This document shows, in pieces, positions 15,580-23,747 of a DNA stretch of 43,058 nucleotides (position 1 is its first letter; the number at the start of each line of letters is the position of its first letter). The notes beneath the pieces are model-generated. The model worked only from the letters and a program-made list of their open reading frames with translations, had not been told where the DNA came from and did not search any database. The translations under genes and the position numbers were made by a program. The stretch is from JAZLGI01 sp045616225 (GTDB lineage: Bacteria > Spirochaetota > Spirochaetia > Sphaerochaetales > Sphaerochaetaceae), in assembly GCA_045616225.1 (NCBI GenBank), contig JAZLGI010000069.1, positions 1-43,058 of the forward strand. Direction: 5' to 3'.

Positions 15580-17306
15580 TTTGTTTTCTTTTCTTTGACC
15601 TTTTTAGTTATTGTAACAGCTAATCCTGCTGCCAATATTGCATAAGAGAACCAAACAAAAACATTTGCACTTATATCTGAAGTTCTTGTATACAATGTTT
15701 TTCCGTAAGTTTCAGAAGAATAAACAGGTACATCCCAGATTTTCCAGCCCATCTTAAACGGCTCCATTTCATCCTGTATTTTTCCGTCCGGAGTAATAAG
15801 GCAAGTGATTCCGCTGTTTGTTCCTCTTAGCATTGTACGTCTGTTCTCAACGGCTCTGAATACAGCCATTGCCATATGCTGTCTTTCAGAAGCAACACTT
15901 CCGCTCCATGAGTCATTTGTCATGTTAACCAGAAGGTCAGCACCTGCATTCACAAAATCTGCATTGAGATATCCAAATATGTCTTCAAAACAAATAGGGG
16001 TAGAAAATGTAATACCGTTTGAAGTCTCAAAAACAACGCTTTCAAATCCTTTTTCCCACCAATGATAATCATTTGCTTTCAAAAGGTTATACAAAGCAGG
16101 TAATTGTTTTTCGTAAGGGAAATGCTCTGTGAAAGGAACAAGATGCTGTTTAAGATATGTTTGTTTAATCTTACCTTCATCAAATAGAATAATACTGTTG
16201 TAGTCCTTTTTATTGTTCCAATCACCGTCTTCTGTGTATGGTTCTGTTGTTCCCTCGCCCAAAACACTTGACGGATTTCCGGTAAGCAAAGGAACTCCCA
16301 AATTCTTTCCAAATTCTACAAAATCATCAACAAGAATCTGAATAGATTTAAGATAATCAAAGTTACCGCCTGTTTTATCTCCTGTATAAGGATAATTTGT
16401 GTACCAGTTTACAGAAGGCACAAAGGCTGTTTCTGACCAAATGACCATATCAGGATTCTTCTGCATGGCCTCCAGACTCATCTTCTTTAGGTTAAAGAAA
16501 TTTCTTTCATATGTGGTGTAACCACCCTTCCATGAATCTGCATTATGCTGAACAGTGGCAACAGTAAAAGACTTATCTTCATCTGCTTTTGACCAATATG
16601 AAAGGCTGATAATTCCATAAACAATCTGAAATAAGAAAAGTACGCACCAAATAAGCAAACCAATTTTACTTTCTTTGACAGAGCTCCAAAAACCATCTGC
16701 TTTCTTACAGGATGTTTTACTGAAATAATCACAAACCCATCTTCCTAAAAAAGCCTGAGGCAAAACAAGAATGATACACAATCCCCAAATGCCGAACAAA
16801 TCAACAATCTGAATAAGCACCTTGTACTTAAACAAAGCATAGGCAATTGTTCCGTACGGATAGCCTGCAAACCAACTCTGAGCAAGGTAATAATAAGCAG
16901 TAAAAAAAACAGCCTGAATAAGAAAGCTGTATTTTTCAGAAAACCATCTGTCTGCAGCTTTTAAAGCAAAAAACAGAGGAATCATCTCCGTTCCCTTAAT
17001 TACCTGAACAAGAACATTTGCAAGTGGATGAAATGCAGAAAGCCAGTAATTGAAAATCCAATAAAAGACATATCCGTAAAGAAAGCCGTAAAAACCTACT
17101 GTCTTCCATGTTGTATTTCTGATTACAGCAAAAAGAGGAATAAGTGCAATAAAAGCAAGAAATCCCCATCCGTCTTTTGAACAGAAGCTTGGGAAAGCCA
17201 AAGCCAACAAAAATGCAGAGCCCAACAACAGAACAACCTCGAAGCCTATAGTTCCGAGGTTGCGCTTTGTTAAAGTTTTTTCTTTAACTGAATTAATATC
17301 AATCAT
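15576..17306 (-). CDS. lnt: Apolipoprotein N-acyltransferase
   Basis: 576 residues. Lnt transfers an acyl chain to the amino group of the lipidated cysteine of lipoproteins in the inner membrane. The N-terminal ~210 residues contain about seven hydrophobic segments; residues ~240-500 form the nitrilase-fold domain with the catalytic triad Glu in VIWSETAFVPS, Lys in LKQHLVPFTEHFP and Cys in STPICFEDIFG, then NMTNDSWSG. A final membrane segment follows. Presence of Lnt fits a diderm with many lipoproteins such as Treponema. Its start is 10 nt after the HU stop, so it belongs to the rpsT-HU-lnt-cinA operon. Confidence 0.93.
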   Translation of the reverse strand: MIDINSVKEKTLTKRNLGTIGFEVVLLLGSAFLLALAFPSFCSKDGWGFLAFIALIPLFAVIRNTTWKTVGFYGFLYGYVFYWIFNYWLSAFHPLANVLVQVIKGTEMIPLFFALKAADRWFSEKYSFLIQAVFFTAYYYLAQSWFAGYPYGTIAYALFKYKVLIQIVDLFGIWGLCIILVLPQAFLGRWVCDYFSKTSCKKADGFWSSVKESKIGLLIWCVLFLFQIVYGIISLSYWSKADEDKSFTVATVQHNADSWKGGYTTYERNFFNLKKMSLEAMQKNPDMVIWSETAFVPSVNWYTNYPYTGDKTGGNFDYLKSIQILVDDFVEFGKNLGVPLLTGNPSSVLGEGTTEPYTEDGDWNNKKDYNSIILFDEGKIKQTYLKQHLVPFTEHFPYEKQLPALYNLLKANDYHWWEKGFESVVFETSNGITFSTPICFEDIFGYLNADFVNAGADLLVNMTNDSWSGSVASERQHMAMAVFRAVENRRTMLRGTNSGITCLITPDGKIQDEMEPFKMGWKIWDVPVYSSETYGKTLYTRTSDISANVFVWFSYAILAAGLAVTITKKVKEKKTK

Positions 17307-17316
17307 AATTTATAAA

Positions 17317-17613
17317 TTACTTATTATCCCAAACAAGATCTTTAAGTTCTTTTCCAGGTCTGAAAACAGCAACTCCGTGAGTATCAACTGCAACCAGTTC
17401 ACCTGTTTTAGGATTACGAGCTTTCTCTCTTCCTTTTCTGGTTCTGACTTCAAATGTTCCAAAACCTCTGAGCTCAATAACCTGCTCCTCTTTAAGACCC
17501 TGTTTTACTTCTTCAAAGAAAGCATCTACAATTTCATGGATATCTGTTCTGTTTCCACCAAGCTTATCATGAAGATGTTCAATAATAGTTGCTTTTGTTA
17601 ATTTTGTTTTCAT
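17317..17613 (-). CDS. HU-family DNA-binding protein
   Basis: 98 residues from the ATG at 17613, which has GGGAGG 8 nt upstream (a TTG one codon earlier is less likely). The HU/IHF fold is clear: a dimerisation N-terminus, ELRGFGTFEVRTRKGREKAR with the conserved GFG, and the DNA-binding arm RNPKTGE. It compacts DNA as a dimer; whether it acts as HU or an IHF-like protein is undecided. Encoded between rpsT and lnt in one transcription unit. Confidence 0.93.
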   Translation of the reverse strand: MKTKLTKATIIEHLHDKLGGNRTDIHEIVDAFFEEVKQGLKEEQVIELRGFGTFEVRTRKGREKARNPKTGELVAVDTHGVAVFRPGKELKDLVWDNK

Positions 17614-17628
17614 CAAGAAGACCTCCCA

Positions 17629-17886
17629 TTAAGCCATCTTGTTGAATTTAAGTGTCAGTCTTGACTTTTTTCTGTCAGCAGTATTGTGATGAATGATGCC
17701 CTTTCCTGCTGCTGTATCAAGAAGCTTAACAGTAAGCTTGAGTGCCTCTTCTGCGGCTGCCTTGTTTCCTTCAGCTACTGCTGCATCAAATTTCTTTGCA
17801 GCTGTGCGGAATGTGCTCTTTGTCTCACGATTGTTCATTCTAGCTTCAGCAGACTGGCGAACTCTCTTTTTTGCGGACTTTTTCAT
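17629..17886 (-). CDS. rpsT: 30S ribosomal protein bS20
   Basis: 85 residues from the ATG at 17886; a further ATG four codons upstream overlaps the GGAGG that is the ribosome binding site of this one, so the inner start is preferred. The sequence is the usual basic helical bS20: MKKSAKKRVRQSAEARMNN at the N-terminus, GIIHHNTADRKKSRLTLKFN at the C-terminus. It binds 16S rRNA early in 30S assembly. First gene of the operon with HU, lnt and cinA. Confidence 0.95.
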   Translation of the reverse strand: MKKSAKKRVRQSAEARMNNRETKSTFRTAAKKFDAAVAEGNKAAAEEALKLTVKLLDTAAGKGIIHHNTADRKKSRLTLKFNKMA

Positions 17887-17948
17887 CTTATCCTCCATAT
17901 AAATAACTAATCAAATTAACTTAGACGTAATAAACGTGACGATTAAAA

Positions 17949-17977
17949 AACATATCACAGACGGTAAAACTGGTCAA
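17949..17977 (-). promoter_or_regulatory. rpsT operon promoter
   Basis: TTGACC (17972-17977), 17 bp and TATGTT (17949-17954) on the minus strand, about 60 bp upstream of the rpsT start. The leader could host bS20 autoregulation, but no specific structure was recognised. Confidence 0.6.
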
Positions 17978-17986
17978 TACAAGAAA

Positions 17987-19144
17987 TTAGGCATCCAAAA
18001 AGTCTTCAACAAACTTTTTTGACACTTCCCACTTATCGTTTTTTGCAGAGAAAAAGATGCTTTCTCTTGGAATTGTGAGAACTGTTCCCTCAGGTCCGGC
18101 AAGCAAAATCTTTTTTGTAAGAATATTAATTTCCTGAACTTTATAGAAATCATTTCCTATTTTAAGCTTTGTGCCTTCTATAGGATATGATTGTCTCTCT
18201 TCACAGTAAAAGTCATTCTCAAAACTCAAACAACAAAGGAGTCTTCCGCAAGGACCTGAAATCTTCATGGAATTAAGTGAAAGATTCTGAGTCTTTGCCA
18301 TTTTTATGGTTACAGGATTAAGTTTATCTGAAACACAGTGACAACAGAAATCCCTTCCGCAACCTGACAATCCTCCAAGGACCCTGGCTTCATCACGAAC
18401 TCCAATTTGTCTGAGTTCTATTCTCATTTTAAATACAGAAACCAAATCTTTAACCAACTCTCTGAAATCTACCCTTTCCTCAGCTGTAAAAAAGAAAAGA
18501 ACTTTTGACTCTCCAAGAAGGAAATGAGCTGTAACAAGTTTCATATCCAGCTTATGCTTGGCAATCTTTTCCCTGCAAGTAAGAATTGCATTCTTTTCTT
18601 CTTCCTGGTTTTGTGCATAACGTTTTAATTCTTCCGGAGTTGCAATATGACTTATCCAAACAATATCACCGTCAACTTCCGAAAGTTCAGATTTTTTGTA
18701 CCCAAGATCCCAGCAATTACTTTCATCAACTTCTGTTTCTTCTTCCTCTATCTTATCTGTACTGACAATTTCAAAATGAGGAAGCTCTCCCAGAGAAACT
18801 ATTTTACCTTCATTATTGCCCATGATAATGTTTCCGTTCTCAATCTCACCATAGGTATAAATGTCCGGTTCTTCATCTTCTTTTGTATTAGCAAAATGAC
18901 AAATAGAACAAGTGTGGCATGCACCGGTAATCTGATTATTACCAGGAGTATATTTTTCTTCATTCAAGTTTGTTGCAGGACCAACTACAACACCAAGATC
19001 CATTCCGTATCTGGTAGGAACAACAACATGAGTTCCCGGATAATTTACGCTATCAGAAGCACATATTATCAAATCATTGCTGGCTGTAATCTTAACCAGA
19101 TAAACATATGCTTTCTGTGTTGTTTCTGTATTTTTATTTTCCAT
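17987..19144 (-). CDS. PSP1-domain protein, RicT/YaaT family
   Basis: About 385 residues from the ATG at 19144 (a TTG two codons earlier is possible). The PSP1 domain is marked by GCGRDFCCHCVSD, IKMAKTQNLSLNSMKISGPC and CGRLLCCLSFEND around residues 260-310, together with an upstream CHTCSICHFAN. In Bacillus, RicT with RicA and RicF binds Fe-S clusters and stimulates RNase Y-dependent mRNA maturation; the cysteine-rich pattern here fits cluster binding. The N-terminal ~90 residues carry the usual GxxxGxVV core (ATNLN region), and an acidic insert follows. Third gene of the tatD-dus operon. Confidence 0.85.
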   Translation of the reverse strand: MENKNTETTQKAYVYLVKITASNDLIICASDSVNYPGTHVVVPTRYGMDLGVVVGPATNLNEEKYTPGNNQITGACHTCSICHFANTKEDEEPDIYTYGEIENGNIIMGNNEGKIVSLGELPHFEIVSTDKIEEEETEVDESNCWDLGYKKSELSEVDGDIVWISHIATPEELKRYAQNQEEEKNAILTCREKIAKHKLDMKLVTAHFLLGESKVLFFFTAEERVDFRELVKDLVSVFKMRIELRQIGVRDEARVLGGLSGCGRDFCCHCVSDKLNPVTIKMAKTQNLSLNSMKISGPCGRLLCCLSFENDFYCEERQSYPIEGTKLKIGNDFYKVQEINILTKKILLAGPEGTVLTIPRESIFFSAKNDKWEVSKKFVEDFLDA

Positions 19145-19182
19145 ATCCAAAAATTACCACAATCATGCAGACTTGTGAATAA

Positions 19183-20151
19183 TCACAAAAGCTGCAATGC
19201 CCTAATATAATCCTCTTTTGTAACTGCCTGAGAAACTGCCTGCCTTACTTTGCTTCCGTTTGGAATACCCTTAAGATAGGCACAAACATGTTTTCTCATC
19301 TCCCTGCAAGCTTTGGTTTCTCCAATAAAATCAATAAGTCCGTTCAAATGTGAAACTATCTGCTCAACTTTTTCCTGAGTTCCTACTACTAAAGGAGTCT
19401 TTCCTTCAAGTAAAGCTTTTGTCTCAAGAAAAATAAACGGATTCCCTATTGCTCCTCTGGCAAAAGAAACTGCATCTACGCCGGTTTCTTCCAACATTCT
19501 CACCCCGTCAGATGCTTCAAACAAGTCTCCGCTTCCTACTATTATTTTATTAGGATAATGCTTTTTTAAATCCTTTAAATATTCCCAATGTGCAAATGGC
19601 ATATACAGTTGGCTCTTTGTTCTCGCATGCATACACACTGCATCTGCACCATTTTCAAAAGCTGTTTCTGCTACTTTCAAATAATTCACTGAATCACAAT
19701 CCCATCCGGTTCTAATCTTTATAGAGACAGGAAGACCTGTGTTACTTTTCAGAACCTTTACAATTCTTCCTATTTCATCAGGATTTTTCAAAAGACTGCT
19801 ACCTGCTCCGGTTTTTACAACTTTGGGAACCGGACAACCGCAGTTTACATCTATCAACTGAGGTTTATATTTAAGAACTCCTTCTATACTCCTTTCTGCA
19901 ACACTGCTGTCCGGCATAAAAAGTTGAACAGCCAGATTCTTTTCACCTTTAGCTCTTTCCATGAGCATAACAGTATTGGCACTGTTTCTCGCAACCCCTT
20001 CACAGCTTACCATTTCAGTATAGGCAAGAGATGCTCCACGTTTAAGACACACTTCCCTGAATACCTTGTCCGTGTAACCGGCTAAAGGAGCCAAGAATAA
20101 ATTGCCTTCAAGTTGCAGATTTCCTATTGAGAGCCCATGATAAAGAGACAT
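19183..20151 (-). CDS. dusB: tRNA-dihydrouridine synthase, DusB-like
   Basis: 322 residues. FMN enzyme that reduces uridines in the tRNA D-loop. LAPLAGYTDKVFR at the N-terminus, DVNCGCPVPKVVKTGAGSSL with the catalytic cysteine near residue 103, IKIRTGWD, MHARTKSQLY and GSGDLFEA/ARGAIGNPFIF are the family blocks. The ribosome binding site GGAG is the last sense codon region of tatD (2 nt between the tatD stop and this ATG), so translation is coupled. Most bacteria without DusA/DusC have a single Dus of this type. Confidence 0.92.
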   Translation of the reverse strand: MSLYHGLSIGNLQLEGNLFLAPLAGYTDKVFREVCLKRGASLAYTEMVSCEGVARNSANTVMLMERAKGEKNLAVQLFMPDSSVAERSIEGVLKYKPQLIDVNCGCPVPKVVKTGAGSSLLKNPDEIGRIVKVLKSNTGLPVSIKIRTGWDCDSVNYLKVAETAFENGADAVCMHARTKSQLYMPFAHWEYLKDLKKHYPNKIIVGSGDLFEASDGVRMLEETGVDAVSFARGAIGNPFIFLETKALLEGKTPLVVGTQEKVEQIVSHLNGLIDFIGETKACREMRKHVCAYLKGIPNGSKVRQAVSQAVTKEDYIRALQLL

Positions 20152-20152
20152 A

Positions 20153-20929
20153 TCACTCCTGCGGAAGATGGAATGCGTTAAGGCTGTTCTGGTAAATGAT
20201 TTCTGCCATTTCTTCAGGATCTCTGCCTCTTATCTCTGCTACTGCTTTGAGCGTCTCTGGCAAATATTCCGGTTTATTTCTTCTCTTTGTATATTTTGCA
20301 GGAACCATAAACGGAGACTCTGACTCAATAAGAAGTCTGTTATCAGGAAGTTTCTGTACAGTTTCCGTAAGATTTCTGATGTTCTTATATGTAATATTTC
20401 CTGCAAATGAGAAGTAAACAGGAAGCTCAAGAGCTCTTGAAGCAAAATCCCAATTCTCTGAATAACAGTGGAAAATAGCACCTTTATCAGGAATATGAGT
20501 TCTGAGAATATCAAGAATATCTTCTGCAGCACCTCTATTATGAATAATAACAGGTTTGTCTGTTCTTCTTGCAATTTCAAGGTGTTTCAGGAAAAGCTCT
20601 ACCTGAACATTCTTTGCCCCAAATCCTTTCATATAATCAAGACCTGTTTCGCCAACGGCAATAACCCTGTCAAGTTTAAGGAACTCCATTACTTTTGTTT
20701 CCCAACCGGAAATAAGATTTCCGCTCTCTGTAGGAGAAACTCCAACTGCGTGAAAAACATTTCTTGCACTTTTCAAATTGTTGTATATCTGTTCCCAATC
20801 TGTAAGGCTGTTGCAAATTGAGACAATATGGGCAACTCCAGCTCTTTTTGCATATTGCACGGCCATCAACTGTTCCAGTTGATCATCATGTATTAGTCCT
20901 AAGTGGCAATGTGTGTCAAATAATCTCAT
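20153..20929 (-). CDS. tatD: TatD-family metal-dependent hydrolase
   Basis: 258 residues from the ATG at 20929, which has AAAAGGA 9 nt upstream; a TTG three codons earlier is less likely. TatD proteins are TIM-barrel metalloenzymes with 3'-5' DNase activity. DTHCHL, VGETGLDYMKGF, VIIHNRGA and IFHCYSENWD are in order. The usual ETD(S/A)P metal motif reads IESESPFMVP, so the strictly conserved aspartate is glutamate here. First gene of the tatD-dus-ricT operon. Confidence 0.9.
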   Translation of the reverse strand: MRLFDTHCHLGLIHDDQLEQLMAVQYAKRAGVAHIVSICNSLTDWEQIYNNLKSARNVFHAVGVSPTESGNLISGWETKVMEFLKLDRVIAVGETGLDYMKGFGAKNVQVELFLKHLEIARRTDKPVIIHNRGAAEDILDILRTHIPDKGAIFHCYSENWDFASRALELPVYFSFAGNITYKNIRNLTETVQKLPDNRLLIESESPFMVPAKYTKRRNKPEYLPETLKAVAEIRGRDPEEMAEIIYQNSLNAFHLPQE

Positions 20930-20950
20930 GAGGCACAATCCTTTTCATTG

Positions 20951-20980
20951 ATTATAATTAGTATGACAGTCAAAGACTGT
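20951..20980 (-). promoter_or_regulatory. tatD operon promoter with small inverted repeat
   Basis: A perfect TATAAT (20951-20956) on the minus strand lies 21 bp before the tatD ATG. Upstream of it ACAGTC-AAA-GACTGT (20966-20980) is a perfect 6-bp inverted repeat occupying the spacer; no good -35 at 17 bp was found. The repeat may be an operator replacing the -35 contact. Confidence 0.4.
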
Positions 20981-21028
20981 AAAAATAATTTAACATGGGT
21001 TTTCCCATAGGTCAACTCAAAAAGAACA

Positions 21029-21050
21029 GGCTGCAACAAAAGCTGCAGCC
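21029..21050 (-). terminator. Intrinsic terminator of the ABC transporter operon
   Basis: On the minus strand GGCTGCA pairs with TGCAGCC (8-nt loop), followed by TGTTCTTTTT. It lies 25 nt after the last gene of the ABC operon. Confidence 0.8.
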
Positions 21051-21075
21051 TTGCAAGTTCAATAAACTGTGTTCA

Positions 21076-21543
21076 TCACATTCCGCTCATTGAAAAATCA
21101 TCTGTCAGCACTACTTCTTCATCTTTTGCTTCAGAAGTTATTGCAAGAGATACAAACTCCGTTAAGTACTTATCTGCTCCAAGTCCATTCAAAAGAGCAG
21201 GAAGGTTAATAACTGCACCATCTAATGAATATGGAATTCTTATTACATAAGATTCAGTTCTCTCTGAACCACCTTTTTTATCTGTAATATCAAGTTTTAC
21301 CTTAAGTTTTTGTCCCTTGATAACAGATTCACCTCTTTCTCGTGTATATAACTTCTGGACATCATTACCCTTAACATAAACTTCTACTTTATAAGGTGTT
21401 GCAAACTCAACTCCATCCTGACTGTAGACTTTGTTGTCAAAGTAAACTTTGTGTCCGCGTCCTACAATAAACATAAGAACTGCAATAAGAAGAAGCAAAA
21501 GTATAGTAGCAGCTCTGAAAAAGAATTTTCTGTCAAATTTCAT
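21076..21543 (-). CDS. Small membrane-anchored protein of the ABC transporter operon
   Basis: 155 residues. One N-terminal membrane segment (FFFRAATILLLLLIAVLMFI, about 7-26) is followed by a ~125-residue extracytoplasmic domain rich in beta-type sequence (YKVEVYVKGNDVQKLYTRER and similar). No catalytic motif is visible. Its ribosome binding site GAGGAGG is inside the 3' end of the upstream permease, 2 nt separate the genes, and a terminator follows, so it is the last gene of the importer operon. It may be an accessory component of this transporter; it could belong to DUF6672, but I am not sure of that assignment. Confidence 0.7.
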   Translation of the reverse strand: MKFDRKFFFRAATILLLLLIAVLMFIVGRGHKVYFDNKVYSQDGVEFATPYKVEVYVKGNDVQKLYTRERGESVIKGQKLKVKLDITDKKGGSERTESYVIRIPYSLDGAVINLPALLNGLGADKYLTEFVSLAITSEAKDEEVVLTDDFSMSGM

Positions 21544-21545
21544 TA

Positions 21546-22652
21546 TTAAGCCTCCTCTTCCTGTGCAGCTGCAAGTTCTTTACCTGCCATACTCTTTTGA
21601 CGGCGTTTCTTTGTCTCATACATTGTAAGGGCAACCGTAATTACACCATAAGAAACAAATACTCTAAAATACTCACCAATCATTGAATCACCCGTAATCT
21701 TTGCACCGGTTGAAGGAGCAACAATAAACATAAGGTGGAACAATGTAACACCCAAGAAAACATTTCCTATAGATGCATGGTCAACAGAAGCGCCTCCCAC
21801 AAGGAGTGCTGCAATACAGAACATTCCAATCTGAGAATGAGCTGTATATGTTGTAAGAGAACCAATATTCTGAAGGTAGATAATCATACCAAAGCCGGCA
21901 AGAACAGTAGACATAATAATAGAAATAATTCTTGTCTTCTCAACTGCAATACCTGCAGCTCTTGCAACTTCCATATCCTGTCCAACAGCTCTCATATCCT
22001 GTCCAAGCTTTGTCTTCCTGAACCAGACAATAAAAAGACACATTCCCGCAATGATGATAAAAGTCATCATAGGAATCTTTACACCGCCAATCCTAATTGC
22101 AATGAGATTATCAAGGCTCTGTCTCATGTTAATAAGGTCAACTGTATTTCTAATGCCGTATCCTCTAGGAAGAAGAATATCAGAATGTTTAATTGGAATA
22201 ATTGAGCCCATGGCAAAAAGAACTATCAACTGGTAAATACCGTTGATAAAATAGTTCATTATATAACCGGTAATCATTTCTCTTCCCTTTGCTTTGTTCA
22301 TGATAGAACCGCAAACCCATCCCAAAAGAATTGAAATAGGAATAGAAATAATCATAGCCAAAATCATTCCAGGAATTCCGTAAATTCTCCAGTCCGATAC
22401 AAAAATCAAACCAATCTCACCCGCCATTGCACCCAAAGTCATACCAAAGTTAAGACCCATTCCTGCCATAATAGGAATAAGAAGGGAAAGAATAAGAAAA
22501 CTGTTTCTTCCTATTCTTGTAATTATCTCGGAAAGAAGATAGTTAAAAGAGAATCCTGATATAGGAATACAAACAGCACAAATAACAACAAACATAAGAG
22601 GAACAAGGTTGTTTCTCACAAATTCTACAAAGTCAAAAGGTTTCTTTGTCAT
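21546..22652 (-). CDS. ABC transporter permease (RbsC/BMP-type) 2
   Basis: 368 residues with about nine hydrophobic segments. The EAA-like block GQDMRAVGQDMEVARAAGIAVEKT (read in two parts, GQDMRAVGQDMEVARAAG then IAVEKT) around 218-241 is typical of permeases of the ribose/nucleoside/branched-chain (BPD_transp_2) family. It pairs with the neighbouring permease as a heterodimer in the inner membrane. Its ATG overlaps the stop of that permease by 4 nt. The C-terminus is a short charged tail. Confidence 0.88.
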   Translation of the reverse strand: MTKKPFDFVEFVRNNLVPLMFVVICAVCIPISGFSFNYLLSEIITRIGRNSFLILSLLIPIMAGMGLNFGMTLGAMAGEIGLIFVSDWRIYGIPGMILAMIISIPISILLGWVCGSIMNKAKGREMITGYIMNYFINGIYQLIVLFAMGSIIPIKHSDILLPRGYGIRNTVDLINMRQSLDNLIAIRIGGVKIPMMTFIIIAGMCLFIVWFRKTKLGQDMRAVGQDMEVARAAGIAVEKTRIISIIMSTVLAGFGMIIYLQNIGSLTTYTAHSQIGMFCIAALLVGGASVDHASIGNVFLGVTLFHLMFIVAPSTGAKITGDSMIGEYFRVFVSYGVITVALTMYETKKRRQKSMAGKELAAAQEEEA

Positions 22653-23740
22653 CTTGTTGCCTCCGTCTTTCTTGTAAGTGCATAGAGAATCATACCGTTA
22701 GAAGCTATGACTCTTATAACCTCACTTATATCAAGGCCTTCGCCAGTAATGATAATCATCAAATTGTTTATTACAGTTGGAGTCATTGTAACAATACCCT
22801 GGAAGAGGAATGTTCCCACAATAACATTAAGAATACTGGCCTTATTTACAGATGCTCCTCCAATGAGGATTGCAGAAACAGCAGGAAGAGCCATATTAAA
22901 CGGAGCCATATACAACTGAATCCAACCAAATCCCTGTTCGTAAACAAGAATTCCAATTGCACCAAGCCATGTAGACATGATAACGCTAAGCATTCTTATT
23001 CTGTCTACGTTAATACCTGCAGCCATAGCAAATGTAGGGTTTGATCCTACAGCTGTCATAGCTGTACCGGTTTTCGTATGAAGGAAAGCCCACATTGCTA
23101 CTGCAAGCAAAGCAAAGAATAAAATTGCACCTGTAGGGAATGAGAAATGACCAATCTCAATTTTCAGGAAATTTGACAATACTCCGTTGTAGAAACCTTC
23201 AAGAGAAATTGTTGTTCTCAGTCCTTTTCCGGCATATCCCCAAACCATGGTAGGACTATGATAAGGAAGAAGCAGCCACATCATACACATGAAAGAGACT
23301 GCAGAAAATCCTACATAAGTTGCAATCATCATTTCTCCGCCTTTGATTTTATTCAAAAGCCAACCGTATCCTGCTCCAAGAAGAAGTGCAAACGGAGTTG
23401 CAAGCACAATAGCCATTAAAAAACTTGCAAAACCTGTGAACCCAAATTCAATAGAAAGAGTTGCTCCCAAAAGTCCGCTGATAATTCCCAAAGGAAGACC
23501 AAAGTTCAAACCGCATCCGGAATGAATCATAGGAACCATTGCAAGAACCATAACTGCGTTCCATGAAAAACGGTTTGCAGTATTACTCAGCTGAGTAAAG
23601 AAATTTGCACCTACAAAAGGAGCTACAATAAACAAAACAAGAAGAAAGCCTGCAATAATTAATCTAGGAAGGCCAAAAGACTTTGCAAAGCTTCTCAGTT
23701 TATCTGAAAATGTAACATTGTTTAAAACTGTTTCTGACAT
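22649..23740 (-). CDS. ABC transporter permease (RbsC/BMP-type) 1
   Basis: 363 residues, about nine membrane segments. TAVGSNPTFAMAAGINVDR (about 227-245) is the cytoplasmic coupling-helix motif of BPD_transp_2 permeases, equivalent to the GQDMRAVG block of its partner. PMIHSGCGLNFGLPLGIISG matches GMGLNFGMTLGAMAG in the second permease, showing that the two arose by duplication. GAGGGG 5 nt before the ATG is the ribosome binding site; 7 nt separate it from the ATPase gene. Confidence 0.88.
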   Translation of the reverse strand: MSETVLNNVTFSDKLRSFAKSFGLPRLIIAGFLLVLFIVAPFVGANFFTQLSNTANRFSWNAVMVLAMVPMIHSGCGLNFGLPLGIISGLLGATLSIEFGFTGFASFLMAIVLATPFALLLGAGYGWLLNKIKGGEMMIATYVGFSAVSFMCMMWLLLPYHSPTMVWGYAGKGLRTTISLEGFYNGVLSNFLKIEIGHFSFPTGAILFFALLAVAMWAFLHTKTGTAMTAVGSNPTFAMAAGINVDRIRMLSVIMSTWLGAIGILVYEQGFGWIQLYMAPFNMALPAVSAILIGGASVNKASILNVIVGTFLFQGIVTMTPTVINNLMIIITGEGLDISEVIRVIASNGMILYALTRKTEATR

Positions 23741-23747
23741 AAACCCC

